Source: an uncultured Flavobacteriales bacterium
GTDB taxonomy: Bacteria > Bacteroidota > Bacteroidia > Flavobacteriales_D > Parvicellaceae
DNA: 64,000 nucleotides
Assembly (NCBI GenBank): GCA_943788115.1
Contig: CALSPA010000002.1
Span: 1 to 64,000 of the forward strand
Direction: 5' to 3'
Every line of letters begins with the position of its first letter. The stretch's first letter is position 1. Positions 18,791 to 28,079 of the stretch are shown here, in pieces. The translations under genes were made by a program, and so were the position numbers. A model generated the notes under the pieces. That model was not told the DNA's origin and did no database searches. It worked only from the letters and a program-made list of their open reading frames with translations.

Positions 18791-20167
18791 ATGAATAGAA
18801 TTATTTTTTTCTTAGTATTATTTTTTCTTTCTTTTGGAACTGTTATTTCTCAAGATAAACAAGTTGAAAAGATTAGACTGTTGTTCATATTTGATGGTTC
18901 AAACAGTATGAATGCTCAATGGGAAAAAAGTAGTAAAATAAAAATTGCCAAAAGACTTTTAACTCAAACTTTAGATAGCTTAAAATTTATAGACAATATT
19001 GAAGTTGCTTTAAGAATGTATGGTCATCAAACCAGAATATCTCCTGGTAAGCAAGATTGTTCCGATACAAAACTAGAAGTTCCTTTCTCAGCTGAAAAAG
19101 AAAACTATGATAAAATCAAATCCAAAATTAGAGGTCTAGAACCAAAAGGAACAACTCCTATTGCAAGGTCATTAGAATATGCTGCTGATGATTTTCCAGA
19201 ATGTGACAATTGCAGAAATGTAATTATACTTATCACTGATGGAATTGAAGCTTGTGACGAAGACCCATGTGCTGTTGCATTAGCTCTCAGACAAAAAGGA
19301 ATCAAATTAAAACCATTTATTATTGGAGTTGGACTCGACACATCTTACTTAGATCAATTTAATTGTGTTGGAGAATTCCTTAGCGCAGAAACTGAAGATT
19401 CTTTTAAAAGTGTTCTTAGTTTTGTTATTAGCCAAGCATTAAGTAACACAACTACTCAAGTAAAACTTTTTAATATAAAAGGCTTTTCTAAAGAAACTGA
19501 TGTTACAATGAGTTTTTATAACACCAAAAACAATAAACTTCTTTACAACTACATGCACACAATGAATAGAAACGGTGTTCCCGATACGCTTTCATTAGAC
19601 CCTCTTTACACATATAAAATGGTTGTCCACACTTTACCTGAAGTAGTGGTAGACAGTATTAAGCTTATCCCTGCCAAACACAACATTATAAAAGCAAATT
19701 GTCCTCAAGGCAATCTCCACCTGCGTGTTCAAGGTTCAAATAGCCAATTTACCGGTATTAATTCTATTGTTAGAAAAAAAGAGTCCCATCAAACTCTTAA
19801 TGTTCAAAATATGAATACATCTCAAAAGTATCTTGTTGGCTTTTACGATATAGAGGTATTAACACTTCCTAGATTGTATTTTGAAAACGTTAAAATTAAT
19901 CAAAGTAGAACCTCAGAAATTACAATTCCTCAATTTGGAACTGTTTCAATTTCTAAAGGTGCAGGAGCTTGTGCAATATTTCAAATAAAAGAAGGTCAAA
20001 ACATATGGGTATGCGATTTAAACTATAGCGCTTCAACTAACCCAATTAATTTATTGCCTGGAAATTACAAACTATCTTATCGATTTGGCAGATCAACAAG
20101 TACAGCACATACAATAGTAAAAACTTTTAAAATAACTTCTGGATATCAGGAAAATATAACACTTTAG
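18791..20167 (+). CDS. Exported von Willebrand factor A domain protein, embedded between the transketolase halves
   Basis: A 458-residue protein with a signal peptide (FFLSFGTVISQ) and a VWA domain (about 28-215) with an intact MIDAS: FDGSNSM (D-x-S-x-S), a Thr in PKGTTPIARSLEYA and Asp in ILITDGIEACDEDPC. Several Cys pairs suggest disulfides in the periplasm. The C-terminal half (about 230-458) looks like two or three beta-sandwich repeats, including NLLPGNYKLSYRF. It has no sorting domain or membrane anchor after the signal. ATG 18791 follows a TTG. It is 39 bases after the N-terminal transketolase gene and four bases before the C-terminal one, so it is co-transcribed. Function unknown. Confidence 0.86.
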   Translation: MNRIIFFLVLFFLSFGTVISQDKQVEKIRLLFIFDGSNSMNAQWEKSSKIKIAKRLLTQTLDSLKFIDNIEVALRMYGHQTRISPGKQDCSDTKLEVPFSAEKENYDKIKSKIRGLEPKGTTPIARSLEYAADDFPECDNCRNVIILITDGIEACDEDPCAVALALRQKGIKLKPFIIGVGLDTSYLDQFNCVGEFLSAETEDSFKSVLSFVISQALSNTTTQVKLFNIKGFSKETDVTMSFYNTKNNKLLYNYMHTMNRNGVPDTLSLDPLYTYKMVVHTLPEVVVDSIKLIPAKHNIIKANCPQGNLHLRVQGSNSQFTGINSIVRKKESHQTLNVQNMNTSQKYLVGFYDIEVLTLPRLYFENVKINQSRTSEITIPQFGTVSISKGAGACAIFQIKEGQNIWVCDLNYSASTNPINLLPGNYKLSYRFGRSTSTAHTIVKTFKITSGYQENITL

Positions 20168-20171
20168 AATT

Positions 20172-21122
20172 ATGGAAATAAAAATTTTAGGAAACAAAGA
20201 CACTAGATCAGGATTTGGAGATGGGCTAACTTATTTAGGTGAGAATAATCCAAATGTTGTTGCATTGTGTGCAGATTTAACAGGATCTCTTAAAATGGGG
20301 GATTTTAAAAATAAATTTCCTGAAAGGTTCTATCAGGTAGGGATTGCTGAAGCTAATATGGTAGGAATTGCTGCAGGTCTTACTATTGGTGGCAAAATAC
20401 CATTTACTGGAACTTTTGCAAATTTTTCAACTTCTAGAGTTTACGATCAGGTAAGACAATCCATTGCTTATTCAAACAAAAACGTAAAACTTTGTGCTTC
20501 TCATGCTGGTTTAACTCTTGGTGAAGATGGAGCAACTCATCAAGTTCTAGAAGATATTGGAATGATGAAAATGCTTCCAGGAATGACAGTTATTAACCCT
20601 TGCGACTATAATCAAACAAAAGCTGCAACAATAGCAATTGCCAATCATAATGGACCTGTATATTTGAGGTTTGGGAGACCTAAAGTTCCGATTTTCATCC
20701 CTGAAAACACTCCTTTTGAGATTGGCAAAGCCTTACTTTTACAAGAAGGAACCGATGTTAGTATTTTTGCAACCGGACATTTAGTATGGGAAGCTGTTGA
20801 AGCAGCTAAAGTTTTAGCTGAGAGTGGCGTTTCAGTTGAGCTTATTAATATTCATACAATTAAACCTTTAGACACAAAGAGCATCTTAAAGTCAGTAGCT
20901 AAAACTAAATGTGTAGTTACAGCTGAAGAACATCAAATAGCTGGAGGTATGGGTGAATCTATTGCCCAATTACTTGCTAGTAACTCCCCTGCTCCAATTG
21001 AATTCGTAGCTGTAAATGATAAATTTGGAGAAAGTGGTAAACCCGCTGATTTGATGAAAAAATACGGTTTACACTCATCCAATATAATTGAAGCCACACA
21101 TCGTGTTTTAAAGCGAAAGTAA
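20172..21122 (+). CDS. Transketolase, C-terminal subunit
   Basis: The pyrimidine-binding and C-terminal domains of the split transketolase (316 residues). Motifs include the catalytic Glu region VGIAEANMVGIAAGLTIGGK, SHAGLTLGEDGATHQVLEDIGMM, PVYLRFGRPKVP and the C-terminal ITAEEHQIAGGMGESIAQLL form. It pairs with the product of 17900-18751. It begins four bases after the VWA gene and is followed 11 bases later by the ECF sigma factor gene. Confidence 0.94.
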   Translation: MEIKILGNKDTRSGFGDGLTYLGENNPNVVALCADLTGSLKMGDFKNKFPERFYQVGIAEANMVGIAAGLTIGGKIPFTGTFANFSTSRVYDQVRQSIAYSNKNVKLCASHAGLTLGEDGATHQVLEDIGMMKMLPGMTVINPCDYNQTKAATIAIANHNGPVYLRFGRPKVPIFIPENTPFEIGKALLLQEGTDVSIFATGHLVWEAVEAAKVLAESGVSVELINIHTIKPLDTKSILKSVAKTKCVVTAEEHQIAGGMGESIAQLLASNSPAPIEFVAVNDKFGESGKPADLMKKYGLHSSNIIEATHRVLKRK

Positions 21123-21133
21123 GTGGCCAAATA

Positions 21134-21682
21134 ATGATTGATAAGAAGTTAGAAGAAAAAATATTAAACTTGTTTAATAATCCATCAACTAAAATTGAAG
21201 GATTCAATCTTCTTGTTGAAACTTACAAACAAACAATCTATTTTCAAATTAGAAGAATTTTAATTTCTCATGAAAGCACTGATGATGTTCTTCAAGAAGT
21301 TTTCATTAAAATTTGGAACAATCTACATGAATTTAAAAGCAAGGCTATGCTTTCTAGTTGGATATACAGAATTGCATACAATGAATCATTAATGTGGATT
21401 AGAAAAAATAAAAAGAAACATGAGTTTGAAGTAGAAACCTTACACCCTTCTTGTGAGCCACAAACCAATATATTTAGTAAGAATGCAAAACAAATTAGCG
21501 TTTTATTAGAAAAAGCAATTATTAGATTGCCTAATAAACAAAAAATGGTTTTTCAACTTAAGTATTTTGAAGATCTTAATTATAAAGAAATACAAAAAAT
21601 TACTGGCGGATCAGTTGGAGGATTAAAAGCTACATATCACCATGCAGTAAAAAAAATAAAACTTTTTCTTGAGGAAGATTAA
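21134..21682 (+). CDS. ECF-family RNA polymerase sigma factor
   Basis: A 182-residue sigma-70 family protein with region 2 (about 20-90: STDDVLQEVFIKIWNNL, SSWIYRIAYNESLMWIRKNKK) and region 4 (about 130-180: LPNKQKMVFQLKYFEDLNYKE, then a helix-turn-helix GGSVGGLKATYHHAVKKIK). Regions 1.1 and 3 are missing, as in ECF factors. It follows the transketolase gene by 11 bases and leads directly into a small membrane protein and a Spy-like periplasmic protein, which looks like a sigma/regulator/sensor set for envelope stress. Target genes are unknown. Confidence 0.92.
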   Translation: MIDKKLEEKILNLFNNPSTKIEGFNLLVETYKQTIYFQIRRILISHESTDDVLQEVFIKIWNNLHEFKSKAMLSSWIYRIAYNESLMWIRKNKKKHEFEVETLHPSCEPQTNIFSKNAKQISVLLEKAIIRLPNKQKMVFQLKYFEDLNYKEIQKITGGSVGGLKATYHHAVKKIKLFLEED

Positions 21683-21713
21683 ACCATTTCATAATAATAG
21701 CATCTTAAAAACA

Positions 21714-22091
21714 ATGAACAAAATAAATGATATATTTTCAGAAAATAAAAAAGAAAATTCATCTTCTGCTTATGATGTTCCAAATAATTATTTCGAGAAT
21801 TTAAATAAAGTGGTTCTTGAAAAAGTTATTAAATCTAAGAATACACCAATTATCAAATTAAATACATTTTATAAATATGCTGCAGCAATTGCATTAATTG
21901 TTGTTTCGTATTGGTTATTCATTAAGCAACCTGAAACAAGTTTATTGGACTGTAATAAGCTTAGCTATTCTATAGATGATTACTTGGCTAGTGATGATGA
22001 AGTTTTCTACACATTTATTGATGATGTAGAATCTAATGAATACCTTAATATCGATGAAAACATATCAGATTATTTAGTATTTGAATTTTAA
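21714..22091 (+). CDS. Small single-pass membrane protein next to ECF sigma factor, possible anti-sigma partner
   Basis: The ATG at 21714 gives 125 residues; an upstream in-frame TTG would overlap the sigma gene. The protein has a soluble N-terminus with AYDVPNNYFENLNKVVLEKV, one membrane segment (about 58-75, YAAAIALIVVSYWLFIK) and a very acidic C-terminal tail. The 'VP-x-NYFENL' opening followed by one helix is common in Bacteroidota proteins beside ECF sigma genes. No zinc anti-sigma HxxxCxxC motif is present. A role in holding the sigma factor at the membrane is inferred from position only. Confidence 0.72.
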   Translation: MNKINDIFSENKKENSSSAYDVPNNYFENLNKVVLEKVIKSKNTPIIKLNTFYKYAAAIALIVVSYWLFIKQPETSLLDCNKLSYSIDDYLASDDEVFYTFIDDVESNEYLNIDENISDYLVFEF

Positions 22092-22108
22092 ACAAAAAAA
22101 TAACTATT

Positions 22109-22579
22109 ATGAAAAATTTAACAAAAAAGAACTATCTAACACTCCTAATCTTAATAGCATTTATGCCTTTTATTAGTTTATCTCAAGGATCAACTAATAA
22201 AAATCAAATTAAAGAAAATAGAGAAGCTACGAAAATTGCTTATTTCACTAACAAAATGAAATTAACTGTTGAGGAATCACAGAATTTCTGGCCTGTTGTA
22301 AATGAGATGCAACAAGAATTAAAAGCTCTTAGATCTAAGAACAAGGATTTGTTTAAAAGAACTAACGAAAAATCTGAAATCAACGATGAAGAACTAGAAA
22401 AAATGATGGATACCAGAATGCAAATGGGACTTGATCAGATGAAGATAAAAATCAAATACCATGGGAAGTTCAAAGAAATTTTACCTATAAAAAAAGTAGC
22501 TAAATACTATGAAGCTACCAAATCTTACAAAAAAATAAAAGAGGCTAAAAGAGCAAAAAGAATAGATAATAAAAATTAA
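22109..22579 (+). CDS. Spy/CpxP-like periplasmic sensor protein of the ECF sigma module
   Basis: A 156-residue protein with a signal peptide (ILIAFMPFISLSQ) and an all-helical basic body. The segment KMKLTVEESQNFWPVVNEMQ is the LTxxQ-like repeat typical of proteins annotated as sensors of ECF-type sigma factors in Bacteroidota, related in form to Spy/CpxP. The helices that follow (RMQMGLDQMKIKIKYHGKFK) match the second repeat region. It lies 17 bases after the membrane protein gene, and a terminator follows. Likely it binds unfolded protein or metal in the periplasm and tunes the sigma factor. Confidence 0.78.
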   Translation: MKNLTKKNYLTLLILIAFMPFISLSQGSTNKNQIKENREATKIAYFTNKMKLTVEESQNFWPVVNEMQQELKALRSKNKDLFKRTNEKSEINDEELEKMMDTRMQMGLDQMKIKIKYHGKFKEILPIKKVAKYYEATKSYKKIKEAKRAKRIDNKN

Positions 22580-22593
22580 GCTAACCTTTCTAT

Positions 22594-22628
22594 AAAAGCA
22601 CTTTTCCAAATTGGAAAATGTGCTTTTT
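22594..22628 (+). terminator. Rho-independent terminator after the sigma module
   Basis: AAAAGCAC-TTTTCC pairs with GGAAAA-(T)-GTGCTTTT around a loop of about five bases, with one bulged T, followed by TTTTTAG. It comes 15 bases after the Spy-like gene and closes the transketolase/sigma transcription unit before menA. Confidence 0.75.
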
Positions 22629-22668
22629 AGTATATCAATTTATCTTTATAAATTTATATATTCACACA

Positions 22669-23559
22669 ATGAAAATTAAACATTGGATCAAGGCCTTTAG
22701 ATTAAGAACTCTGCCTTTATCTGTTTCCTGTATCTTAATGGGGTTTTCTCTAGCCAGTTTAGAATCATCTGTTGACTATATATTATTGTCTCTCACAATT
22801 ACAACAACCGTTTTTTTACAAATCTTGTCAAATCTTGCAAATGATTATGGAGACGGTATAAAAGGAGCTGACAAGAATAGAAAAGGAGAGCAGAGAATGG
22901 TAGCATCTGGTTTAATATCTAAAAAAAGCATGTTTTCTGCTGTAATATTATTTAGTGTCTTATCATTGTTTTCAGGTCTTGCACTCATCTATTTTTCATT
23001 TGACTTAAGCACCTTATTCTATCCTATTGTTTTTTTAATATTAGGACTTTTTTCCATATGGGGGGCTATAAAATACACCATGGGAAAAACACCTTATGGC
23101 TACATCGGCTTTGGAGATGTTTTTGTTTTTGTGTTTTTTGGAATTTTAGGAGTAATTGGCAGTTATTTTCTTTTTTGCGGTCAAATTAATCCTATAGTTT
23201 TTGCAGGAGCATTTTTTTGTGGTTGCCTAAGTGTGAGCGTTTTGAACATGAATAATATGCGTGATTATCAATCAGATAAAATAGCAGGCAAAAATACTGT
23301 TGTTGTAAACAAAGGGCTTTCATGGGCGAGATATTACCAAGTCTCATTAATCTTATCAGCAATAACAGCATTGTCAATAATATATCTTCACACTTTAAAT
23401 CATTGGCTTCTTCTTACCCTTTTTCCTGTATTGATATTGTTACTTAACATCAAAAAAGTAGTGACATTTAAAAATAATATAGAGCTTGATGCTGAGTTAA
23501 AGAAAATTGCACTTTCTACTTTTGCAATAACATTAATTATTACACTTTGTTTAGTTTAA
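22669..23559 (+). CDS. menA: 1,4-dihydroxy-2-naphthoate polyprenyltransferase
   Basis: MenA attaches the polyprenyl chain in menaquinone synthesis. The product is a UbiA-type membrane protein with about eight to nine helices and the two Asp-rich motifs NLANDYGDGIKGADKNRKGE and MNNMRDYQSDKIAGKNT. I set the start at ATG 22669 (MKIKHWIKAFRLRTLPLSV), where MenA homology begins, because the longer frame would overlap the terminator stem of the upstream operon. Length 296 is standard. It converges on mltG with no gap. Confidence 0.93.
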   Translation: MKIKHWIKAFRLRTLPLSVSCILMGFSLASLESSVDYILLSLTITTTVFLQILSNLANDYGDGIKGADKNRKGEQRMVASGLISKKSMFSAVILFSVLSLFSGLALIYFSFDLSTLFYPIVFLILGLFSIWGAIKYTMGKTPYGYIGFGDVFVFVFFGILGVIGSYFLFCGQINPIVFAGAFFCGCLSVSVLNMNNMRDYQSDKIAGKNTVVVNKGLSWARYYQVSLILSAITALSIIYLHTLNHWLLLTLFPVLILLLNIKKVVTFKNNIELDAELKKIALSTFAITLIITLCLV

Positions 23560-24606
23560 TTAATGTATGTTTTCACTTTTCAACCAATTAGTATATAGTT
23601 TCTTATATTTTTCATGTTGAGAATTTGTGCTTGAAAAATTATGATATCCTGAATAAGCAGGTTGAGCACACATAAATATAAAATCATGTTTCTCGTAATT
23701 TAGAACAGCATCAATAACTCTTGAATCTGGAATACATATAGGCCCAGGTGGAAGTCCTTTATATTTGTAGGTATTGTAGGGTGAATTAACTTCTAAATGT
23801 CTATAATACAATCTTCTTAAACCTGGCATATCTAAAGCAAACTTCACTGTTGGGTCTGCTTGAAGTTTCATGTCTCTTTTTATTCTATTTAAATAAAGCC
23901 CTGCAATTTTTGAATGCTCTTCGTACTTTAAGCTTTGCTCACTTTGTACTATTGAAGCTAAAATTGACACTTCAGATTGTGTTAAATTAATCGAACTGGC
24001 TTTCAATTTTCTATCTTCATTCCAAAACTTTTTATACTCTTTAGCCATAAATGAAACGAATTCTTTTGAAGAATAATTGGAATAAATTTCATAAGTGTTT
24101 GGAATAAACATACAAGGAAATTGATCTAAATTAAAACCATAGTTAGATGAAACATTTGGATCTGTTAAAAAGGATAGTAATTCTGTAGAATCATCTTCAA
24201 TATAACGACCAACAAAATTTGATAAATCTTCTAATTTTCTGAATGTTGGAATAGTTATTGAAATTATTTTCTGATTCCGCATTAAATATAATTGGTTAAC
24301 TAATTTATTATTCAGCCATGCTCTTTGAATAGTTATTTTACCTTTTGTTAATGTTGAATTGGAATACCCTTTTTTATAATTCACTAATAAATTAAAGGCA
24401 TTAACGTCTTTAATAACCCCTTCATCTTTCAAGTATTCACCTAAATTTTTAAATTGAATATCATTGTCAATATCTAATGAAATTGAATTGCCTTTAAAAT
24501 CTAAATTATCTAAATTTTTAGCTTTATATAGATTGTAATAAGGAAAGCCAAAATAAATTAGCCCTCCAATAATTAATAAAGCAACAAGAAGATAGCTCTT
24601 TTTCAA
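23560..24606 (-). CDS. mltG: Endolytic murein transglycosylase MltG
   Basis: MltG cleaves nascent glycan strands in the inner membrane and helps set chain length. There is one N-terminal membrane helix (about 5-23), a LysM-like region, and the catalytic YceG domain with SEVSILASIVQSEQ (the second acidic residue being the likely catalytic Glu), YLNRIKRDMKLQADPTVKFA, NSPYNTYKYKGLPPGPI and the C-terminal HNFSSTNSQH. Length 348 fits. The start is a TTG overlapping the upstream stop (TTGA), so translation is coupled to the LysM protein gene upstream. Confidence 0.93.
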   Translation of the reverse strand: MKKSYLLVALLIIGGLIYFGFPYYNLYKAKNLDNLDFKGNSISLDIDNDIQFKNLGEYLKDEGVIKDVNAFNLLVNYKKGYSNSTLTKGKITIQRAWLNNKLVNQLYLMRNQKIISITIPTFRKLEDLSNFVGRYIEDDSTELLSFLTDPNVSSNYGFNLDQFPCMFIPNTYEIYSNYSSKEFVSFMAKEYKKFWNEDRKLKASSINLTQSEVSILASIVQSEQSLKYEEHSKIAGLYLNRIKRDMKLQADPTVKFALDMPGLRRLYYRHLEVNSPYNTYKYKGLPPGPICIPDSRVIDAVLNYEKHDFIFMCAQPAYSGYHNFSSTNSQHEKYKKLYTNWLKSENIH

Positions 24607-26456
24607 TCTAAACGAATTAATTGATAATCTTTGTAATGATAGATGTATACACCTTTATTTTCGAATCCACTCTTAGTATCAACTTGAAACACATTGGATT
24701 TAAAATAATACCCTTGGTGAAAGGAATCTGAAGATTTATAAAATTCCGAAATATTACCATCATACAACATTAAACCTTTTAATGAATTGTAAGCAATATC
24801 AAAGCCTATAAATGAAAACTTATCTGGCTCAAAGCTGTACTTCTCTCTATAGTTATTAATGAAATCGATTGTTTTAGTACTCGAGTAATCTACTTTACCA
24901 CTTAGAGGAATATGTAAATTAAAACTGTTTTTATATTTCTCATCGATAGTTTGCATTTCTTTCCATTCTTCCATCCCATAAATGGTGAATTGATACTTTC
25001 TAAATTCATAAGTATTAATTAAACCGCTGAGTCTTGTCATGAAATTGCTTACAAAACCCATATTAGATGATGGTACAATTATGATATTCTCAACATTTGG
25101 TTTCAAATATTTTTTAAGCTGATTTAAATTGCTTGAACTGTTCAAATAAATAGAGCTCAAGGAATCTAAATTTTCTGTTAAATTACTGTTGTAATATGAT
25201 TTGAAAGCTTTAGAATATGAAATGTCTTTTTTCAATTTAGAATTAACCACCATTACCCTATTTATGTCTTGAGGATGTGTTAAATTATATTTAGCCATCT
25301 GTTTCATCATTGTTTGTTTTGATGGATTTAATCTTGTAACAAAAGTATTGTTAAATAATGCTTGGTTGGGAATTGGAACAGGACAAATAACATGAATGTT
25401 TTTTGCTTTACAAAAATCTGTTACCTTCTTAATATTTCTAAGATAAATTGGACCAATTACTAAATTAGAATTTAGAAAATTAGAATCAGAAAAAACCTTA
25501 TTAATTGACGATGTGTCATTTTCAGAATCAAATAAAGATAACTTCACTCTTAAACCTGCTTTTCGAAGAGAATCAATAGCCAAAAGAATACCATTATAAA
25601 AGTGTATACTTTGAACAGAATTTACGTGAATTTCACAATCTTCTAAGGGGGGACAATTTCGCTGAATAGTATCATTCTCATCTAACATAAATGGTAACAT
25701 TAGTGAAACATGAAAAATAGAATCAATAGGATAGTTAGAAACACCCGGAATAATAGCTATTGTATCTGTTATTAATTCTTTCTCATTACAATCAATTTTC
25801 CTAACAGAAATTCTAATATCGCCTCCTTTTTTTAAGCCATTTATTAAGCCATTGTTAACTTCTTTTATTGAAGAAATTGATACATTATATAATTTTGAAA
25901 TAGAATACAATGTTTCTTTTTTTCTAACCTTATGAAAAAAGATACTATCACATGGGCCTCCAAGAGGATTAACTGGATTTTTAACAATTGGTTTTACTTC
26001 GTTAGTCGTATCTTTTGAAGGAGAAGGAATAATTAAGCTTTGACCAATTTGAAGAGGTTCGTTATTTAAACCATTAACTTTTTTTAAGTTATCAATAGAA
26101 ATACTATAAACATTTGAAATAGACCAATAAGTTTCACCTTCTTGAACCAGGTGTTTTTTGCTTAATGTATCTAAATCAGCAACTGTATCAGTAACAATAG
26201 AAATAGATTCAATTTTAAAAGGAATTTTCAACTTTTGATCAAGCTGAATACCATTAGATGCCTCTGGGTTTAACTCAAAAAAAACGTTTAAATCAAGATT
26301 GTGTTTTTTTGAAATACCAAATGCTGTTTCCCCTTTTTTCACAATATGAATTAAAAATGTTTGACCATTTTCATTTACATAAGTTGAGTCATCATTTTGA
26401 GAATGAAATTCGAATGAATTCGCTAATAAAAATATGAAAACTAAAATTCTATACAT
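24603..26456 (-). CDS. LysM-repeat protein with periplasmic-binding-protein-like domain
   Basis: After a signal peptide (starting MYRILVFIFLLANS; the frame could be extended six codons upstream) there are three LysM modules, at about 28-70 (VKKGETAFGISKKHNLDLNV), 100-145 (VQEGETYWSISNVYSISIDN) and 175-215 (VRKKETLYSISKLYNVSISS). A type I periplasmic-binding fold (about 250-617) follows, with VSLMLPFMLDENDT, HFYNGILLAIDSLRKAG and GFDIAYNSLKGLML. LysM should hold the protein on peptidoglycan. The gene is eight bases after guaA and overlaps mltG by four bases, so a partnership with MltG in wall synthesis is likely. Confidence 0.86.
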   Translation of the reverse strand: MYRILVFIFLLANSFEFHSQNDDSTYVNENGQTFLIHIVKKGETAFGISKKHNLDLNVFFELNPEASNGIQLDQKLKIPFKIESISIVTDTVADLDTLSKKHLVQEGETYWSISNVYSISIDNLKKVNGLNNEPLQIGQSLIIPSPSKDTTNEVKPIVKNPVNPLGGPCDSIFFHKVRKKETLYSISKLYNVSISSIKEVNNGLINGLKKGGDIRISVRKIDCNEKELITDTIAIIPGVSNYPIDSIFHVSLMLPFMLDENDTIQRNCPPLEDCEIHVNSVQSIHFYNGILLAIDSLRKAGLRVKLSLFDSENDTSSINKVFSDSNFLNSNLVIGPIYLRNIKKVTDFCKAKNIHVICPVPIPNQALFNNTFVTRLNPSKQTMMKQMAKYNLTHPQDINRVMVVNSKLKKDISYSKAFKSYYNSNLTENLDSLSSIYLNSSSNLNQLKKYLKPNVENIIIVPSSNMGFVSNFMTRLSGLINTYEFRKYQFTIYGMEEWKEMQTIDEKYKNSFNLHIPLSGKVDYSSTKTIDFINNYREKYSFEPDKFSFIGFDIAYNSLKGLMLYDGNISEFYKSSDSFHQGYYFKSNVFQVDTKSGFENKGVYIYHYKDYQLIRLD

Positions 26457-26464
26457 TTTTGTTA

Positions 26465-27994
26465 TTATTCCCATTCAATTGTTGCAGGTGGTTTTGAGCT
26501 TATATCATAAGTAACTCTATTTATACCTTTAACTTTGTTAATTATCTCGTTCGAGATTTTAGCAAGAAATTCATAAGGAAGATGACACCAATCTGCTGTC
26601 ATTCCATCTGTTGAAGTTACAGCTCTTAATGCTACTGCATTTTCATATGTTCTTTCATCACCCATAACTCCTACAGATTGAACAGGTAATAAAATTGAAC
26701 CTGCTTGCCAAACATCATCGTAAAGACCATCATTTTTTAGGCCCTCAATGAAGATATAATCTACTTCTTGCAAAATCTGTACCTTTTCTTCAGTTACATC
26801 TCCTAATATACGAATTCCTAAGCCAGGACCTGGAAACGGGTGCCTTGATAAAATGTTTTTTGGTATTTCTAATGAACCACCAACCCTTCTTACTTCATCT
26901 TTAAATAACGCTCTTAATGGCTCTACTACATGAAGTTTCATGTAATCTGGTAATCCTCCTACATTATGATGAGATTTGATAGTAGCTGAAGGCCCTTTAA
27001 CAGAAATTGATTCAATAACATCAGGATAAATTGTTCCTTGAGCTAACCATTTTGCTCCAGACACTTTATTAGATTCCTCATCAAAAACATCAATAAAAAC
27101 ATGTCCAATTGCCTTTCTTTTTTCTTCTGGGTCTTTCAGGCCTTTTAATGCTGCATAAAATTTATTTTTTGCAGCAACACCTTTTACATTTAAACCTAAA
27201 TTTTCATAACTCTTTAATACTTCATCAAATTCATTTTTCCTAAGAAGACCATTGTCTACAAAAATACAGTTAAGTTGAGATCCAATTGCTTTATGTAACA
27301 AAATTGCGGCTACACTTGAATCTACGCCACCAGATAGTCCAAGTATTACTTTATCAGCTCCAATTTTGTCTTTTAATTCTTTAACTGTTGTTTCAACAAA
27401 TGAATCTGGTGTCCAATTTTGCTCAGATCGACATATTGAAACAACAAAGTTACTTATGATTATATGTCCTTGAGTTGAGTGAAAAACTTCTGGATGAAAT
27501 TGAATACCATAAATATTTTCACCCTCAATTTCAAAACCAGCATTAGTTACATCATTGGTACTACAAATGTTTTTAAATCCTTTTGGAAGAATATTTATTG
27601 TGTCACCATGAGACATCCAAACTTGACTATCCAAAGAAACGCCCTTCATTAACACAGATTGCTCATCAATGCTTATTAAGTTTGCCCTACCATATTCTCT
27701 AGTTTTTGAAGCTTTAACAATTCCACCGTTAGAGTTTACAAGAAATTGAGCACCATAGCATATTCCCAAAAGAGGAATATCACCTAAATATTCAGACAAA
27801 TCTGGATTTGGTGAGTTTGAATCATTCACACTAAAAGGGCTTCCAGAAAGAATAACACCTACAACCTGATTTTCTAAATTAGGAAGATTATTATAGGGAT
27901 GTATTTCACAGTAAACATTCAATTCTCTAACTCTTCTTGCTATTAATTGAGTAAATTGAGAACCAAAGTCAATTATTAAAATCATTTTTTGCAT
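26465..27994 (-). CDS. guaA: GMP synthase (glutamine-hydrolysing)
   Basis: GuaA converts XMP to GMP with glutamine and ATP. The class I amidotransferase domain (1-200) has the Cys nucleophile in [12 protein letters not shown] and the His-Glu pair in [11 protein letters not shown]. The ATP pyrophosphatase domain carries [16 protein letters not shown], and the dimerisation domain ends [17 protein letters not shown] chose ATG 27994 ([18 protein letters not shown]), which aligns with family N-termini; the longer frame from 28018 is not needed. Length about 509 is normal. Confidence 0.97.
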   Translation of the reverse strand: MQKMILIIDFGSQFTQLIARRVRELNVYCEIHPYNNLPNLENQVVGVILSGSPFSVNDSNSPNPDLSEYLGDIPLLGICYGAQFLVNSNGGIVKASKTREYGRANLISIDEQSVLMKGVSLDSQVWMSHGDTINILPKGFKNICSTNDVTNAGFEIEGENIYGIQFHPEVFHSTQGHIIISNFVVSICRSEQNWTPDSFVETTVKELKDKIGADKVILGLSGGVDSSVAAILLHKAIGSQLNCIFVDNGLLRKNEFDEVLKSYENLGLNVKGVAAKNKFYAALKGLKDPEEKRKAIGHVFIDVFDEESNKVSGAKWLAQGTIYPDVIESISVKGPSATIKSHHNVGGLPDYMKLHVVEPLRALFKDEVRRVGGSLEIPKNILSRHPFPGPGLGIRILGDVTEEKVQILQEVDYIFIEGLKNDGLYDDVWQAGSILLPVQSVGVMGDERTYENAVALRAVTSTDGMTADWCHLPYEFLAKISNEIINKVKGINRVTYDISSKPPATIEWE

Positions 27995-28029
27995 ATGCAA
28001 AGCTAAAAAACCCAACAAAGAATAGTCAC

Positions 28030-28059
28030 TTTAACAAAAAAAAAATCCATATATATTTG
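28030..28059 (+). promoter_or_regulatory. Promoter for miaA
   Basis: TTTA (28030-28033), 18 bases, then TATATTTG (28052-28059), a perfect TAnnTTTG box. The TTG start of miaA is 21 bases beyond it. The -33 element is one base off. Confidence 0.5.
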
Positions 28060-28079
28060 TTAGTATTTAATTTTAAAAA

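Noticed and set aside
22618..22668. Upstream extension of menA
   Set aside because: It would start within the terminator stem, and its residues (MCFLVYQFIF) add a helix not found in MenA.
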